Source: Oscillospiraceae bacterium
GTDB taxonomy: Bacteria > Bacillota > Clostridia > Oscillospirales > Oscillospiraceae
Assembly (NCBI GenBank): GCA_902767915.1
Contig: CACXJE010000034.1
Coordinates: forward strand, 1 to 32,796
Direction of reading: 5' to 3'
Length of the DNA stretch: 32,796 nt
In this document: in pieces, positions 15,217 to 23,131 of the stretch
Numbering within the stretch: the stretch's first letter is position 1
Layout: every line of letters begins with the position of its first letter
Made by a program: the position numbers and the translations under genes
The notes under the pieces: model-generated
What the model saw: only the letters and a program-made list of their open reading frames with translations
Database searches by the model: none
Told to the model about the DNA's origin: nothing

Positions 15217-15843
15217 TTAGAAAAGCTGTCCCGGCAGTCTCAGCTTCTCCTTTGGCGGGAAGGTCTTGTCGAATTCCTCCGCCTCCGCCTCGTCCACGTA
15301 ATAGCCCCGGGGCGTCCGGTATACGCCGGTGATACCCTCCAGGTAACCGGGGACCAGCTCCCTGCAGAGGAAGAAGGAATCGTCCGCCCCCTCCGGCAGA
15401 TCGTGGTAGCGGATGCCGAAGCTCCGGGCATAGGTAAAGCCGCTGTGGCCGTAGAAGCCGATGTTGCCCTCAAACAGCACCGCCCCGAAGCCCAGGGCCG
15501 CCGCCCGCTCCAGGGAGTAGTCCAGCAGCTTTTTGCCGTAGCCCTTGCGCTTCAGCTCCGGCGTGATGCCGATGGGGCCCATGGTCAGCACGGGGATCAC
15601 CCGGCCGTCGTCGGCGTTGATGACCGTGCGCATGAACATGTTCTGTCCGATCAGCGCGCCGTCCTGCTCCATGACGAAGTCCAGCTCCCTGACAAAGGCC
15701 GGATCCTCCCGGAGCACATGGATCACATAGTGCTCCAGACAGCCCGGGCGATAGACGTTCCAAAATGCTTCGCGCACAAGATTTTCGACTGCTCTGTAGT
15801 CCTCTTTTTTCTCCAAGCGGATGGTATTGTGATTTGGATTCAT
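15217..15843 (-). CDS. GNAT family N-acetyltransferase (YhbS-like)
   Basis: A 208-residue GNAT enzyme. The core reads VLTMGPIGITPELKRKGYGK, with R-K-G-Y-G-K as the acetyl-CoA pyrophosphate loop, then GAVLFEGNIGFYGHSGF, matching the YhbS/putative predicted-acetyltransferase subgroup. The ATG at 15843 has GAGG inside the last codons of the XRE regulator, so it is translationally coupled to it. Substrate unknown. Confidence 0.9.
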   Translation of the reverse strand: MNPNHNTIRLEKKEDYRAVENLVREAFWNVYRPGCLEHYVIHVLREDPAFVRELDFVMEQDGALIGQNMFMRTVINADDGRVIPVLTMGPIGITPELKRKGYGKKLLDYSLERAAALGFGAVLFEGNIGFYGHSGFTYARSFGIRYHDLPEGADDSFFLCRELVPGYLEGITGVYRTPRGYYVDEAEAEEFDKTFPPKEKLRLPGQLF

Positions 15844-15848
15844 GGTTC

Positions 15849-16451
15849 TTACCTCAATTTCATTATTCCGATTGTCTTTATTACAAGCAGCGCAAAACAG
15901 AAAATCCCGGCATAGGGCTGCCTTGCAGCGATAAAAACGGCAACGCCCAAAACGGACAGGGCCATTCCCGTAACCAGACGGTGTCTGTTCCAGACCGGCC
16001 TGTCAAAACGGATCAGGATCAAACCGCAGAGGCCGTTTAAGGCGGAGAGTCCGATGACAGCAAGAAAGACCGCCTTCACCCAGGGATGGACGCCGGTCAG
16101 CCGGAACAGACCTGCCGCTGCAGGCAGCGCGTCTCCGTTTCCGAACACCGGCAAAAACAGCAGAAGCGCCGAAAGAAGGTCCAGTGTATTGCTGAGGAGG
16201 GAGGCGGTTCGGTCAGCAAAGGCCTGTTTTTCCTCCTCCGCGGCAGAGAGGATCTCCTCCGGACAGATTAGCTTATCGATGGTCACGGAGAAAAATCGGG
16301 ATATTTCTTTTAATGAGTCGATGCTGGGATATCCTCTGCCGGATTCCCATTTGGAAATGGCGGTGCGGGAAACGAACAGCTTTTCGGCAAGCTCTTCCTG
16401 GGTCAGCCCCTTGGCCTTTCGCAGCTCCTGCAGTTTTTCATTGAATTCCAT
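15849..16451 (-). CDS. XRE-family regulator with C-terminal membrane segments
   Basis: A 200-residue protein. Residues 5-60 form an XRE helix-turn-helix (LRKAKGLTQEELAEKLFVSR, then AISKWESGRGYPS), and the rest holds about four hydrophobic segments (near 85-104, 122-148, 158-177 and 179-196). It is therefore a membrane-tethered DNA-binding protein of a type common in clostridia. GGAGG precedes the ATG at 16451. Its first codons overlap the end of the PAP2 gene, and the GNAT gene follows within a few bases. It may sense an envelope or membrane signal for this small operon. Confidence 0.9.
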   Translation of the reverse strand: MEFNEKLQELRKAKGLTQEELAEKLFVSRTAISKWESGRGYPSIDSLKEISRFFSVTIDKLICPEEILSAAEEEKQAFADRTASLLSNTLDLLSALLLFLPVFGNGDALPAAAGLFRLTGVHPWVKAVFLAVIGLSALNGLCGLILIRFDRPVWNRHRLVTGMALSVLGVAVFIAARQPYAGIFCFALLVIKTIGIMKLR

Positions 16452-17120
16452 TTCGATCCTCCCTGCGGCGACCCGCCGCCCGGACAGCGGCCCGGTAAAG
16501 CATAAACAATCCTGCGCTCAGGAAAACAGCGCCGATAATATCCGTCGCCCAGTGCACGCCCGCCATCAGTCTCCCGGTCACCATAAACGCTGAAAACCCG
16601 GCGACAAAAATGCCGGTCACGTTCCGGGCAAGCGGATGATCCGTTCTTCGGTCCATCTGAAGCTTCAGTGTCGGCATCACACTCAAAACCAGAAGCGTTG
16701 TGGATGAGGGATAAGAGGCCTCCAGCGCGCCATTGATCAGGATCGGCCTGTAGTTGATGGGGATCATCTCGAACACCAGGTAGGCGAGGATCACCAGAAT
16801 GTAATACAGCCCCAGAAGAAGGAGGTCCGGATCCACCCGGAGGAAGCTTCTCCGCCGGATCAGCTGCAAAAAGCCCACCGTTCCAAAGCCCAGGCAGACA
16901 GCAATGGGGACAAGCCCCAGCCAATCTGTGATGGTATATAGGGTCATATGCACGCCTGTTTGTTTGTGAAACCAGAGATTGAACCCTGCGAAGCCGACCT
17001 TCCGTTTGGACCTGCTGCCTGTACGTCAACCCGGCGGATCAGCGCCGTCCACAGCAGAAACACGGTCAGAAAACCGATTCCCGCCCACAAGTGCGTCTTT
17101 TCCTCTCGCTTCATATCCAT
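16438..17120 (-). pseudogene. PAP2-family membrane phosphatase, frameshifted
   Basis: A type 2 phosphatidic acid phosphatase-like protein with several membrane segments. The main frame carries the PAP2 signature INYRPILINGALEASYPSST and the later GVHWATDIIGA (His and Asp of motif 3). The N-terminal part is in another frame: from ATG 17120 or 17114 it reads MKREEKTHLWAGIGFLTVFL and on to about 17005. The downstream frame then supplies VGFAGFNLWFHKQTGVHMT, which joins naturally to MTLYTITDWLG. A one-base indel in the stretch 16998-17008 explains this. The upstream part alone stops early and the downstream part alone lacks its first membrane helix and ribosome binding site, so the gene is probably inactive unless it is a sequence error. 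Confidence 0.8.
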
Positions 17121-17193
17121 CCCGTCCTTTCTGCCTGCACATCTGACGGAATCAATATAATGCGTCTGTATGAAGTCCGCAAGAAACGGGCCT

Positions 17194-17694
17194 TCACATC
17201 CGTGATACGAAGCGTGTCATGGTGGATCTGCTCCCATAACTCGTGGTGTAAGGATAGAGCACAAACACCTGCGTTGGATACCCAAATTCCTCTGTCATTT
17301 CGCCTTCCTGAAATCCGAATTTTCGATACAGAGCCCTTGGCGCGATCCCTTTTTCATCATTTTCACGATACGTTGATACTGTGATTTCCTTGCTTCTATC
17401 CAATTCCTCCAAGGCTTTTCTCAGCAGGATCGAAGCTGCCCCCTGTTTTCGATGCGCAGGATCTACAGCCAGACAGCAGATCATGTTTCTGCTGCGGGAA
17501 AACAGAAGCACCCCTGCGACGGTTTCCTTGTCCATTACACATAAGGCTTGCTTCTTGCCCATGAAATCCAGCACGGTCTGTTGATGTTCCTCTAAACTTT
17601 CTTCTGTTTCGAGACCGGGAAAACTCCGGCTGACCGCTCGAACAAGCTGCATCCAGGAATCAATACAGGAGCTCTCTCCAAATGCCGCCTCCAT
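17194..17694 (-). CDS. GNAT family N-acetyltransferase
   Basis: A 166-residue GNAT protein. The acetyl-CoA binding stretch is LAVDPAHRKQGAASILLRKA, followed by ITVSTYRENDEKG and PRALYRKFGFQEGE. The ATG at 17694 follows ACGAGG with 8-nt spacing; the longer frame overlaps the preceding gene and has no ribosome binding site. Base composition here and in the next gene is more A/T-rich than in the surrounding genes, hinting at recent acquisition. Substrate unknown. Confidence 0.88.
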   Translation of the reverse strand: MEAAFGESSCIDSWMQLVRAVSRSFPGLETEESLEEHQQTVLDFMGKKQALCVMDKETVAGVLLFSRSRNMICCLAVDPAHRKQGAASILLRKALEELDRSKEITVSTYRENDEKGIAPRALYRKFGFQEGEMTEEFGYPTQVFVLYPYTTSYGSRSTMTRFVSRM

Positions 17695-17707
17695 CTCTTT
17701 CACCTCG

Positions 17708-18202
17708 TCAAACCGGAATTTTGCTTTCTGTGAACTGCTGCGGGAGATTGGGCCCGCTTTTTCTTTTCTGGTAAAAGGCGAATCCGTCCTCAACCTTGAT
17801 GGTCCGATAGCCTGATTTTTTGTAAAAAGCGTTTGTCCGCTCATTCCAACATGGAGTATCCAGATGAAACGCAGCAGCCCATGGAAAATTCTTTTCTATG
17901 CAGTCCATCAAGCGAAGCCCGTAACCTCTTCTATGATAGACGGGATCAATAAAGATCCTGCCAATGTATACGCTTTTTTCTGTTTCATCCGGGAATACAA
18001 TGGCAGCCCCTACCAAATCCTTTCCGATCATTGCCTGATACAAATGCCCCTCCCGGGCCATCTGTTGATGCCATTCTATCGAATCAAATTCAGGCGGACA
18101 ATCACCTTTTTTCCCGCCAACAGTTACATCTGTTTCAAATGCTCGGATAGACATATCTACGATTTTTTCTATCTGTTTTGCTTCTGCTTTGACAAGATAC
18201 AT
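17708..18202 (-). CDS. GNAT family N-acetyltransferase
   Basis: A 164-residue GNAT protein with the motif YIGRIFIDPVYHRRGYGLRL (acetyl-CoA loop R-R-G-Y-G), then AFHLDTPCWNERTNAFYKKS and GYRTIKVEDGFAFYQK. GGGAG lies 7 nt ahead of the ATG at 18202. It ends 13 nt before the next GNAT start, and the two probably form one transcript. A/T-richer than the genes around it. Confidence 0.9.
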   Translation of the reverse strand: MYLVKAEAKQIEKIVDMSIRAFETDVTVGGKKGDCPPEFDSIEWHQQMAREGHLYQAMIGKDLVGAAIVFPDETEKSVYIGRIFIDPVYHRRGYGLRLMDCIEKNFPWAAAFHLDTPCWNERTNAFYKKSGYRTIKVEDGFAFYQKRKSGPNLPQQFTESKIPV

Positions 18203-18275
18203 CCCACTTCTCCCGACTGTCTGACCCATGTTTCAATCCCTGCTGCCCATTACCTCTTTCATAGATGTTCACGAA

Positions 18276-18323
18276 TCATACAGGGGTGCCGACTTCGATG
18301 AGATTGCCGTCCGGGTCATAGAA
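18276..18323 (-). pseudogene. C-terminal remnant of a glyoxalase/VOC-family gene
   Basis: Read on the minus strand this piece gives FYDPDGNLIEVGTPV followed by TGA, the hallmark C-terminal motif of VOC/glyoxalase proteins (DPDGNLIE with its metal-binding Glu). Nothing else of such a gene is visible nearby. It is fused to the 3' end of the GNAT-kinase gene at a short duplication (TTCTATGACCC twice), so a deletion probably joined the two. Confidence 0.65.
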
Positions 18324-19305
18324 GGGTCATAGAAATGGAGCTGACAATCTTTTCCGCAAGGGCCTCGGGGCTTGCCTTGCCGCTGTCAAGGCACAGGTCA
18401 TAGCCGGTCTTTGGGTACAGATATTGCAGCGACGCCTCCGCGGAGCCGACGCACCGGTCGCCCCGCTGGGCTTCCCGGCGGCGCAGCGTCTCCGCGTCAC
18501 AGCGCACCAGAACCGTTCTCATCCGGAATCCGGCGATTGCATCAAGAAGGGCCTGATAGATCCTTGCGCTGGTGATCACGTGGTCGATGATCACCGTTTT
18601 CCCGTCCTGCAGCGCCGCGGAAAGATCCTCACACATGCGCGGCATGACGGCAAACACGTCGTCCTCCCAGATGGGCTCCTTTGCGGACATTTGCAGATAA
18701 TCGTCCAGGGAAATGACGAAAGCCCTGCATCCGGCTTCTGACAGCCTTTGCCGCAGTGCCCCCGCAATGGAGGATTTCCCCGCGGAGGAGGGGCCGTTCA
18801 ATAGGATGACCTCCGGCCCCCGGCGGATGGCGTAATAGGTCAGATCCCGCTCGACGCCCAGATAGGTCAGCTCTTTCTCCGAAAGGTGATCATAGCGCAT
18901 GCCGCATTTCTCCATCACCCGCCGGGAGGCGTCGTTTCCGGTGAAATAGGAGGCGTAGACGGTATAAAGGCCCTTTTCGGAGAACAGGTATTCCAGAAAG
19001 CGACGGACCGCCTCGGTGGCGTAGCCTTGGCCCCAGTACCCGGAGCCGATCCCATAGCCGATCTCGCAGGATCCGTCCTTCTCATCGAAGTAATTGACGA
19101 TCCCGATGAGACGTCCGGTCTTCTTCAGGCGGATCGCAAACAGGTCCTGCCTTCCAGGGTAAGCGGAAAAGTCGAATGTCTCCAATGTATCCGCATATCG
19201 GCAAATAAAGGTTTCCAGCACCCTTTTGTCGTGGGAAATGTTCGTAAAATAGTCCTCTTTGTCCGATTCTTTGATAGAATCGAGGATCAGTCGTTCCGTT
19301 TCCAT
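18316..19305 (-). CDS. Fusion of a RimJ/RimL-type GNAT acetyltransferase and a chloramphenicol phosphotransferase-like kinase
   Basis: A 329-residue two-domain protein. Residues 1-160 are a GNAT domain (METERLILDSIKESD, GYGIGSGYWGQGYATEAVRR, NDASRRVMEKCGMRYD). Residues 165-325 are a P-loop kinase like chloramphenicol 3-O-phosphotransferase: GPSSAGKSSIAGALRQRL (Walker A at 171-178), then ISLDDYLQM, VIIDHVI and RREAQRGDRCVGSAEASLQY. The combination suggests an enzyme that modifies a small molecule, perhaps an antibiotic, by acetylation and/or phosphorylation. The ATG at 19305 follows GGAGGG near the end of the FMN reductase gene. The last few residues come from the junction with the VOC remnant, so the native C-terminus may be altered. 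Confidence 0.85.
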   Translation of the reverse strand: METERLILDSIKESDKEDYFTNISHDKRVLETFICRYADTLETFDFSAYPGRQDLFAIRLKKTGRLIGIVNYFDEKDGSCEIGYGIGSGYWGQGYATEAVRRFLEYLFSEKGLYTVYASYFTGNDASRRVMEKCGMRYDHLSEKELTYLGVERDLTYYAIRRGPEVILLNGPSSAGKSSIAGALRQRLSEAGCRAFVISLDDYLQMSAKEPIWEDDVFAVMPRMCEDLSAALQDGKTVIIDHVITSARIYQALLDAIAGFRMRTVLVRCDAETLRRREAQRGDRCVGSAEASLQYLYPKTGYDLCLDSGKASPEALAEKIVSSISMTLL

Positions 19306-19309
19306 GGGC

Positions 19310-19993
19310 TCAAATCCCTCCGTTCACAATCGCCGCGTACTGCTCCTCCGGAATCATAGGAGAACAGATCTCCGCAAGCAGAGCAGCGTCGATCCCGCCG
19401 GTTTCCGCATACTGCTTTCCGGCCTGCTTCACCAGCGCCAGCCGGGGCACGGTGACGACCGCCGCCTCCGGCGCGTTGAACATGGGGCTCTCCGGGACCG
19501 TCAGGATCGTGCGGTTCCCGGGGAAGCATAGCTTGAACTGCGCCACGGCGGGTTCAAAGTTCTGTTTGCTGTTGGGGAAGCCGCAGCCGCAGATCATCAG
19601 ATACCGCAGGCGGGAGAAGTCCGCCTGTCCCACGTGCTCGTACCGGTCGCCAACCTTCTGCATGGCCATGGACGACAGGGGCAGCGTGCGGTCAAGGAGC
19701 GCCTTCAGCGGCGCGGGCATCCCGTAGCAATACAGCGGGAAGCTCCAGATCAGCAGGTCGCTTGCCAGGATCTCCTCCAGAATCTGCCGCATATCGTCCT
19801 CATGGACACAGGTCCCGCCGTTTCGCATACAGGAAAAACAGCCGGTGCAGGGTTCGATGTGCTTGTCGATCACATGGAGGATATGGATCTCCTGGCGGGC
19901 AGCTTCCTTCATTCCATCCAGAAAAGCGCGGGTAACGCACAGGGTGTCGCTGTGCTCCCGCTTGGGGCTTCCGCTTAATACAAGGATTCTCAT
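19310..19993 (-). CDS. NAD(P)H-dependent FMN reductase / flavodoxin-fold oxidoreductase
   Basis: A 227-residue flavodoxin-fold protein. The FMN phosphate loop is LVLSGSPKREHSDT at the N-terminus, then EPCTGCFSCMRNGGTCVHED, a cysteine motif usual in iron-sulfur flavoprotein-like and NADPH-dependent FMN reductases, and SFPLYCYGMPAPLKALLDR. The ATG at 19993 follows GGTGAGG. It lies between an ICMT-like membrane enzyme and the GNAT-kinase gene with almost no spacing, as part of the operon led by the TetR gene. Likely role: quinone or nitro-compound reduction or detoxification. Confidence 0.88.
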   Translation of the reverse strand: MRILVLSGSPKREHSDTLCVTRAFLDGMKEAARQEIHILHVIDKHIEPCTGCFSCMRNGGTCVHEDDMRQILEEILASDLLIWSFPLYCYGMPAPLKALLDRTLPLSSMAMQKVGDRYEHVGQADFSRLRYLMICGCGFPNSKQNFEPAVAQFKLCFPGNRTILTVPESPMFNAPEAAVVTVPRLALVKQAGKQYAETGGIDAALLAEICSPMIPEEQYAAIVNGGI

Positions 19994-20003
19994 TTTGTCC
20001 ACC

Positions 20004-20675
20004 TCACCAAATGAACGGGATCACTTTATATCTGACCCGCTTCATATAGTCTCTATACCCTGCCAGCCCGCCTTCCAGCACCTGCTCTTCATTGCGGATG
20101 CGCTTTGCGAGGATGGGGAAATACGCCAGCATGATCCCAAAAGAAATGACGGACCCCAGAACCAGCGGCATGGTCAGAAACAGCAAAAGCGTGCTCATGT
20201 ACATGGGGTGCCGGACAAGGCCATACAGCCCGGTGTCGATCACCTTCTGGTCCTCCTGCACCGCAACCGTCCGGGAGAGCCAGACGTTCTCCCGCAGGAC
20301 CTCCGCATACAGCCCATAGGCAAGCAGGAAAACAACGGCTGCTGCATAGGAGACCCAGGCCGGAAGCACGAGCCAGCCGAATCTGAAATTCAATCCGGCC
20401 ACCACAAACGCGGCCAGAAACATCAGCCCGCTCAGGGCAATCACCGCTTTCTGCTGGGACTGCTCCTCTTTTGCGTCCAGCCGTTTCCGCAGAAGCCCGG
20501 GGGATTTCTTCATCATAATCAGCCCTGCGAAAAACATCGGGATAAAAAGGATTCCGATGAGCAGCCAGCCCTGCCGGAACGCAATGGTCCCGGCCGGCAG
20601 AAACAGGAGCAGGCCTACAAGCAGCAGACCGCTCAGAAATTTTACGATTGCCTGTGAAAACAGTTTTGCATCCAT
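20004..20675 (-). CDS. Isoprenylcysteine carboxyl methyltransferase (ICMT)-like membrane protein
   Basis: A 223-residue integral membrane protein with five or so hydrophobic segments and the C-terminal ICMT/PEMT-type cofactor motif: VIDTGLYGLVRHPMYMSTLL, then RNEEQVLEGGLAGYRDYMKR. Bacterial members are thought to be SAM-dependent methyltransferases of lipids or small molecules; few have known substrates. The ATG at 20675 has GGGAG about 11 nt upstream. It overlaps the leader of the FMN reductase gene, and the TetR gene lies 106 nt upstream; that gap shows nothing notable. Confidence 0.87.
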   Translation of the reverse strand: MDAKLFSQAIVKFLSGLLLVGLLLFLPAGTIAFRQGWLLIGILFIPMFFAGLIMMKKSPGLLRKRLDAKEEQSQQKAVIALSGLMFLAAFVVAGLNFRFGWLVLPAWVSYAAAVVFLLAYGLYAEVLRENVWLSRTVAVQEDQKVIDTGLYGLVRHPMYMSTLLLFLTMPLVLGSVISFGIMLAYFPILAKRIRNEEQVLEGGLAGYRDYMKRVRYKVIPFIW

Positions 20676-20781
20676 TTGACTTCACGCTCCCGCAGGTTGT
20701 TTTCGTGCAGCAGCCGATCACCGAAAGCCGCACGACAGTTCATGCTCACGCCATTCAGACAGCTGTCCGGATCAAGCATCG

Positions 20782-21375
20782 TTACCGCACCCCATGAACC
20801 AGAATAAAATAGCGGCTGAAGGCCTCCACCTGTTTCAATGCCTCCTCGGTTTTCTCCGGCTCCCGGTCGCAGAGATGGATCAGGGCGGAGATCGGCGCGG
20901 TGTAGGCAAAGGCCAGCAGCTTGGGATCATCCTGTCGAAGCAGGCCCTTGTCCATCATGCCTTGAAGGACATGGGCAAACATCTGCGTGAGGCCCGTGAG
21001 AAAGTGCTTTGTGGCGAGGGCTTTTGCCCGCGGATCCCGAAACTGTTCTATGGCCAGCACCTTTCGCGTCATCACGATTTTTTCATCATGGATCGTGAAA
21101 TTCACCATCCGCATCGTCATCTCCACCAGTCCCTCCGGGGAATCCGGCACCGGAGGCAGATGCTCCGGGGAACCGAATCGGGCCCCGTAATAGGCGATCA
21201 TCTCGTCCAGCAGGGCGTTCCAGATGGCCTCCTTGCTCTCAAAATGCTTGTAGATCGACGATTTGACCAGGCCAAGGGCTTCCGCCAGCTCCCGGACGTT
21301 CGTGCCCGCATACCCGTTCTGCGAAAACAGCTCCAGGGCCTTCATTAAGATTCTTTCCTTCGTATCCTTCGCCAT
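20782..21375 (-). CDS. TetR family regulator, autoregulated
   Basis: A 197-residue TetR protein. The DNA-binding part is AKDTKERILMKALELFSQNG, then YAGTNVRELAEALGLVKSSI and YKHFESKEAIW; the C-terminal ligand domain is helical. The ATG at 21375 follows GGAGG with 7-8 nt spacing. Its promoter is bracketed by two copies of a TetR-type operator in inverted orientation. It heads an operon with the ICMT-like enzyme, the FMN reductase and the GNAT-kinase fusion, so it probably senses a toxic small molecule that those enzymes modify. Confidence 0.92.
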   Translation of the reverse strand: MAKDTKERILMKALELFSQNGYAGTNVRELAEALGLVKSSIYKHFESKEAIWNALLDEMIAYYGARFGSPEHLPPVPDSPEGLVEMTMRMVNFTIHDEKIVMTRKVLAIEQFRDPRAKALATKHFLTGLTQMFAHVLQGMMDKGLLRQDDPKLLAFAYTAPISALIHLCDREPEKTEEALKQVEAFSRYFILVHGVR

Positions 21376-21399
21376 GCCGGCACCTCCAAAACGCAAAAC

Positions 21400-21448
21400 G
21401 TGACCGTTCGTTCACCTTCAGTATAGTGAACGAACGGTCACTTGTCAA
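21400..21448 (-). promoter_or_regulatory. TetR promoter with paired operators
   Basis: Minus strand TTGACA (21448-21443), 17 nt, TATACT (21425-21420). The spacer contains GTGAACGAACGGTCAC (21426-21441), and its exact inverse GTGACCGTTCGTTCAC (21400-21415) lies just after the -10. Each copy is itself an imperfect palindrome (GTGA...TCAC), so two TetR dimers could bind around the -10 box. Confidence 0.85.
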
Positions 21449-21527
21449 GGGCCTTTGCCGGAATTCGTGTCTGCGCTGCGGTTCTTTCCCTGATTCGGGC
21501 CCGGGCCTGCCCGGGCTGTAAACAGCG

Positions 21528-22220
21528 CTATGAACCGGAAAAAACGCCGATTCGTTTCCGGATTCCGCTGAGGATCAGAAGATACACAAATGCGACCGCC
21601 AGCAAAAACAGAAGCAGGGCGAGGATCCACCACACACAGCCCATGAACGGCAGCCCGCTTGTAAAGCCGAAGGCGCCCGCAGGGCTGCCCCAGTTGAGGA
21701 AAAAGTAGGGATAGCGGATCCCCTGGGCAAATTCCCATCCGGCCGCATAGCCGATCCCCGCATAGATCGCATAGGCAAGGGGCGGCAGGGTCACAAACAG
21801 GACGTCCTTTTTAGAAATGCTGCCATAAGGTCCCGTCACAAAAAAATCCAGAATCGCGGCCAACGGAACCACCACATGGGTCAGGACGTTCTGGGGGTTC
21901 CAGGCATGCCGGCCCAGCGTCGGCGCCAGCACAAAGGTAAACACCACCCCGGTCAATGTGATGGAAACCGTACCCATAAACTTGACCACGTACCAACCAT
22001 TGGGGATTCTTCCGGGCCGCAGCAATAAAACAGCGCCGATCAGTGAGAGGACGGCCACGGCAATGTTGGACTGGATCGTAAAGTACATAAACACTCTGTT
22101 GCCGCCCATGAAGGTGTTCCTTGAGGCGTAGGCGCTCAGAAACACGCCCACCGCCGCGGAAAGTGCGACAATTCCCTTGAGGATCAGGGAAAACGCCCTG
22201 GTTTTTGTCGGAATACCCAT
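21528..22220 (-). CDS. Pr6Pr family membrane protein
   Basis: A 230-residue protein with six predicted membrane segments, matching the Pr6Pr/FAR-17a/AIG1-like family by MYFTIQSNIAVAVLSLIGAV, the central FVLAPTLGRHAWNPQNVLTH (conserved His and Asn) and HVVVPLAAILDF, and the later YPYFFLNW. Function is unknown in bacteria; distant eukaryotic relatives hydrolyse fatty-acid esters of hydroxy fatty acids with intramembrane Thr and His residues. AAGGAG lies 8 nt ahead of the ATG at 22220; the longer upstream frame is not supported. It stands alone, convergent with nothing and followed by the TetR promoter region. Confidence 0.85.
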   Translation of the reverse strand: MGIPTKTRAFSLILKGIVALSAAVGVFLSAYASRNTFMGGNRVFMYFTIQSNIAVAVLSLIGAVLLLRPGRIPNGWYVVKFMGTVSITLTGVVFTFVLAPTLGRHAWNPQNVLTHVVVPLAAILDFFVTGPYGSISKKDVLFVTLPPLAYAIYAGIGYAAGWEFAQGIRYPYFFLNWGSPAGAFGFTSGLPFMGCVWWILALLLFLLAVAFVYLLILSGIRKRIGVFSGS

Positions 22221-22439
22221 ACTGCCGACTCCTTCCAACCGTGACTTCAGCCGTGCAAGCAGCTGCATTGGTTCTACCGGCAGTTTACCACATTCCGGCT
22301 GCGGATGCAATCCATCTTCGGCAATATTCGGCGTTTGCATAATTCTCCAAAGTTTGCAGATAACAGCACGGAATACAGATACAGCAAAGGAGAGGCGCGC
22401 ATGAAGGCGGCCTTTTCTCCGCAGGCAGCGAAGCAGCGC

Positions 22440-22677
22440 TTATTCTGCCGCCTTGAAGTTGTATACGGGGCGGATGCGTTCGATGATTTCGGCGGTGGGG
22501 CCGATCTGGGAGACGATTTCGTCCAGGGACTTGTAGGCCATGGGGGATTCGTCGATGGTGTCCTCCACGACGCAGGTGGTGTAGATTCCCGCCATCTCGG
22601 ACCGGTATTCCTCCATGGACAGAGTGGCGGCGGCCTGCTTCCGGCTCATGAGCCGGCCTGCCCCATGGGGGGCGGGA
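22440..22677 (-). pseudogene. rtcB: rtcB, C-terminal fragment cut at a CRISPR repeat
   Basis: Only about the last 75-79 codons of the RNA-splicing ligase RtcB remain. They read APHGAGRLMSRKQA, then SMEEYRSEMAGIYTTCVVED, DESPMAYKSLDEIV and the C-terminal RPVYNFKA, all hallmarks of RtcB; the HGAGR motif contributes to the active site. The rest, some 300-400 codons, is missing. Upstream of the codons for PHGAG the sequence becomes a CRISPR repeat and then a spacer, so the gene was truncated by recombination at that point. The fragment has no start or ribosome binding site and is surely not expressed as a ligase. Confidence 0.85.
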
Positions 22678-23131
22678 CGCGGGACATGGCGACCAATGGT
22701 CGCCGCTACCGAATTTCAATTCACCCGTCCCGTGGGGGGGCGGGACTTTACCCGGACAACGCTCAACCGTCCCGAATGGATATTTCAATCCACCCGCCCC
22801 GTGGGGGGCGGGACTGCAATGCGGAAAGCGAGGGGTGGAGCATGAGCGTATTTCAATCCACCCGCCCCGTGGGGGGCGGGACCTGCAGCCACTTGGCCGA
22901 CCGGTTATTGGTATGATTTCAATCCACCCGCCCCGTGGGGGGCGGGACTTGCAAATTACAGGTGACGCTACCGCCACGGATATTTCAATTCACCCGCCCC
23001 GTGGGGGGCGGGACCCGCCACTATGTGGACTACTACACAGCCCGCCGGTGATTTCAATCCACCCGCCCCGTGGGGGGGCGGGACCATCTTCGACGCCAAG
23101 AGCGAATCCGGCGCGAAATATCAATCCACCC
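22646..23131 (-). CRISPR. Type I-C CRISPR array: six repeats plus a hybrid half-repeat at each end
   Basis: Six repeats of 33-34 nt at 22713-22746, 22782-22814, 22850-22882, 22916-22948, 22982-23014 and 23051-23084. In crRNA direction (minus strand) they begin GTCCCGCCCCCCACGGGG and end GGGTGGATTGAAAT, the I-C type. The first and last have an extra G. Spacers are 35, 35, 33, 33 and 36 nt. Outside these, a 34-nt spacer (22679-22712) leads to a half-repeat ending at 22678 that merges into rtcB. A 33-nt spacer (23085-23117) leads to a half-repeat (from 23118) that merges into cas1. No leader is present, so transcription probably depends on read-through from the cas operon. Confidence 0.95.

Noticed and set aside
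22285-22977. A 230-codon minus-strand frame with repeated RPPRGGWIEI-like units
   Set aside because: It is the CRISPR array and the out-of-frame rtcB fragment read as protein; the repeated units are the CRISPR repeats.
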